From the NCBI GenBank assembly GCA_964371145.1, contig CAYJKO010000012.1:1-24759 (forward strand): DNA of 24,759 bases. Direction: 5' to 3'. The DNA is from CAUTNA01 sp964371145. GTDB lineage: Bacteria; Pseudomonadota; Alphaproteobacteria; Rs-D84. The position numbers were made by a program, and so were the translations under genes. Under the pieces are notes generated by a model. The model ran no database searches, was not told the DNA's origin, and was given only the letters and a program-made list of their open reading frames with translations. Position 1 is the stretch's first letter. Each line of letters begins with the position of its first letter. Below, in pieces: positions 23,047 to 24,759 of this stretch.

Positions 23047-24759
23047 TTATGGGATTGACGCCTTAAAAATTTCGGCTGGGATTGTACCACCTGTGATTTT
23101 TTTATCCATAGGCGTAAAATTATCACGACCGACCCAAACACCCACGGTTAAATACGGGGTTGCGCCGATAAACCAAGCGTCTCGGTTTTCATTACTGGTA
23201 CCGGTTTTCCCGCCAATAACATTTTCAGAATTTGCACGTCGCCCTGTCCCCGTCTTTACCACGTCCGCCAAAATATCTTGCATAGCGGTGACGGTGTCAT
23301 AACTTAATATCAACAATGGGTCGGATGGATTTCTTTCGAATAAAACGTCGCCAGACAATGTTTCGATTCTTTCAATCGCGTATGGTCGCGCAGAATACCC
23401 ATCATTCCAAATCACATTATGCATAGCGGTCATATTTAACAAATTCATTTCAGACGCGCCCAAAACGGTTGAAAATTCGCGTCGCAGATTATCGCCACCG
23501 CCCAAACGCGCAGTCATATTTAAGACTGAATCGATTCCATATTCTTGGGTCAAACGCAGCGGCACAGAATTCACGCTTTTTGCAAAAGCCGTCGCCAATG
23601 TTATTTCCCCATAAAATCGTGAATTATAATTGTCCGGGCTGTAATTACCGATGGTAATCGGTGCGTCCAATACTATGCTGTCTGGTGTCAATCCATTTTC
23701 CAATGCAACCAGATAAACAATTGTTTTAAACGTGCTGCCGGGTTGACGCGGTGCCAGAACTCGGTTAAATTGGCTGGATTGATAATTTGCCCCACCAACA
23801 AAAACTCGCAAAGCCCCATCACGTTCCATTGCAACATATGCGCCCTGATATTCACCGGTTTTGTCCGCCACAGATTTAGCAGCGCGGCTTTGCATATCTT
23901 TATCCAATGTTGTATGCACGATAATATCGTCGGATATTTCGCCAATTGTTGATTTAATCTCGTCCGTTACGAAATCCGTCCAATATCTGTAAATATTGGT
24001 GTCCGTCAAAGGTCGTGCGGCCGCCAATTGTTTATTCGCATTGCGCGCCTGTTGCAGCGTGATATAATTTTGTCGCACCATTTCTTTTAAAATTATTTGT
24101 GCGCGGTCTATATTTTTTTCGGGATACAATAATGGGCTGTACGCCGTTGGCGCTTTTAACATAGCCGCGATTTGCACCGCATTTGCCAGACTCATATTAT
24201 TTGCATCCACACCGAACAATATACGGGACGCGGCGTCTATTCCACGTAATCCGCCAACCAATTCAACACGGTTCATATATAAATCCAAAATTTGATTTTT
24301 ATCAAACCTGTCTTCTAACCAATATGACAATATTAATTCTTGGATTTTTCGCGACATTTTTTTATCGCGCGATAAAAATATATTTTTAGCCGTTTGTTGG
24401 GTAATAGACGACCCACCGGCGGCAATACGTCCCGCCATTAAATTGGATATGGTCGCACGCATAAGCCCTCGCACATCAATAGCGCCATGATGGAAATATC
24501 TTTTATCTTCGATTGCAACAATAGATTGCCAAACATATGGCGGCAATTCGTGAACGGTTACGGGCGCACCCATAATTTTATTTGAACTGCGGATTTCATT
24601 ACCCGCACGATCAACAAAAGTAATAGTCGGCAGACGCGTTTCATTTAAAACAGAATCCAAAGATGGCATTTGCAAAAACACAGTTAAAACATATAAACCA
24701 ACCACCGCAATCATTGCTACGAAACAATTTAACAACAATACCATAAATCTGGATTTCAG
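23047..24759 (-). CDS. Class A penicillin-binding protein, PBP1A-like (5'-partial)
   Basis: Bifunctional peptidoglycan glycosyltransferase/transpeptidase. The frame is open to the right edge (codons LKSRF precede the first ATG at 24744), so the true start may lie outside the window. A membrane anchor (VLLLNCFVAMIAVVGLYVLTVFL) is followed by the GT51 domain with catalytic Glu in AIEDKRYFHH, GGSSITQQTAKN, and KIQELILSYWLEDR. The transpeptidase domain has PGSTFKT (SxxK), SVNS (SxN) and GGKTGTSNE (KTG). About 570 residues are visible; the inter-domain OB-like insertion of large PBP1A is short or missing, so a compact form. In the GT domain MNRVELVGGLRGID replaces the usual LNxIYFGxxxYGI. Confidence 0.92.
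   Translation of the reverse strand: MKSRFMVLLLNCFVAMIAVVGLYVLTVFLQMPSLDSVLNETRLPTITFVDRAGNEIRSSNKIMGAPVTVHELPPYVWQSIVAIEDKRYFHHGAIDVRGLMRATISNLMAGRIAAGGSSITQQTAKNIFLSRDKKMSRKIQELILSYWLEDRFDKNQILDLYMNRVELVGGLRGIDAASRILFGVDANNMSLANAVQIAAMLKAPTAYSPLLYPEKNIDRAQIILKEMVRQNYITLQQARNANKQLAAARPLTDTNIYRYWTDFVTDEIKSTIGEISDDIIVHTTLDKDMQSRAAKSVADKTGEYQGAYVAMERDGALRVFVGGANYQSSQFNRVLAPRQPGSTFKTIVYLVALENGLTPDSIVLDAPITIGNYSPDNYNSRFYGEITLATAFAKSVNSVPLRLTQEYGIDSVLNMTARLGGGDNLRREFSTVLGASEMNLLNMTAMHNVIWNDGYSARPYAIERIETLSGDVLFERNPSDPLLILSYDTVTAMQDILADVVKTGTGRRANSENVIGGKTGTSNENRDAWFIGATPYLTVGVWVGRDNFTPMDKKITGGTIPAEIFKASIP

Overview
The window looks like part of an AT-rich, streamlined alphaproteobacterial chromosome, probably from a host- or gut-associated lineage. 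Evidence: the gene neighbourhoods tilS-ftsH and lepB-rnc, a groESL operon behind a CTTGAA-N17-CTATAT (RpoH-like) promoter, NERLEFIGDRVL in RNase III, very short intergenic gaps, and a giant Thr/Asn/Ser-rich surface protein next to housekeeping genes. An Rs-D84/Enterousia-like or RF32-like gut lineage is my guess from style only; nothing in the window proves it.

Layout. 1-5404 (+): a 1800-residue fragment of a giant repeat protein (25-residue BspA/DUF285-like repeats in four large modules), open at the left edge. 5405-5731: a gene-free block of consecutive palindromes ending in a terminator. 5732-7774: an M23 endopeptidase (-) and prmC (+), diverging from overlapping -10 boxes and apparently leaderless. 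7764-11288 (-): tilS-ftsH-metallo-hydrolase operon. 11346-12297: LOG-family hydrolase (+) converging on a HIT protein (-). 12402-14321 (+): groES-groEL. 14347-14625 (-): small unknown protein. 14746-14819: tRNA-Gln(CUG), followed by a 127-bp tandem repeat carrying the tRNA 3' end. 15171-15722 (+): unknown basic protein. 15750-16838 (-): exported choloylglycine hydrolase/penicillin V acylase-type Ntn hydrolase. 16976-18007 (+): two small membrane proteins. 18048-19995 (-): lepB-rnc-secG. 20091-22016 (+): yifB/comM (crossed by a 100-N gap) and a small unknown gene. 22042-24759 (-): an outer-membrane beta-barrel protein and a class A penicillin-binding protein that runs off the right edge.

Functionally most genes serve the envelope and protein quality control: peptidoglycan synthesis and cleavage (PBP, M23), export and signal processing (SecG, LepB), membrane proteolysis (FtsH), folding (GroESL), translation (TilS, PrmC, tRNA-Gln, RNase III), plus surface or periplasmic interaction proteins. 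Convergent gene pairs are almost all separated by one compact bidirectional terminator.

The points most worth checking are the palindrome array downstream of the surface protein, the overlapping leaderless divergent promoters, an Ile replacing the pore-loop Phe of FtsH, and the tRNA 3'-end tandem repeat. In that repeat the exact 55-bp core equals the 55-bp duplicated flank at the N gap, which points to a k=55 assembly effect. The yifB gap can be closed by merging the two 55-bp copies.
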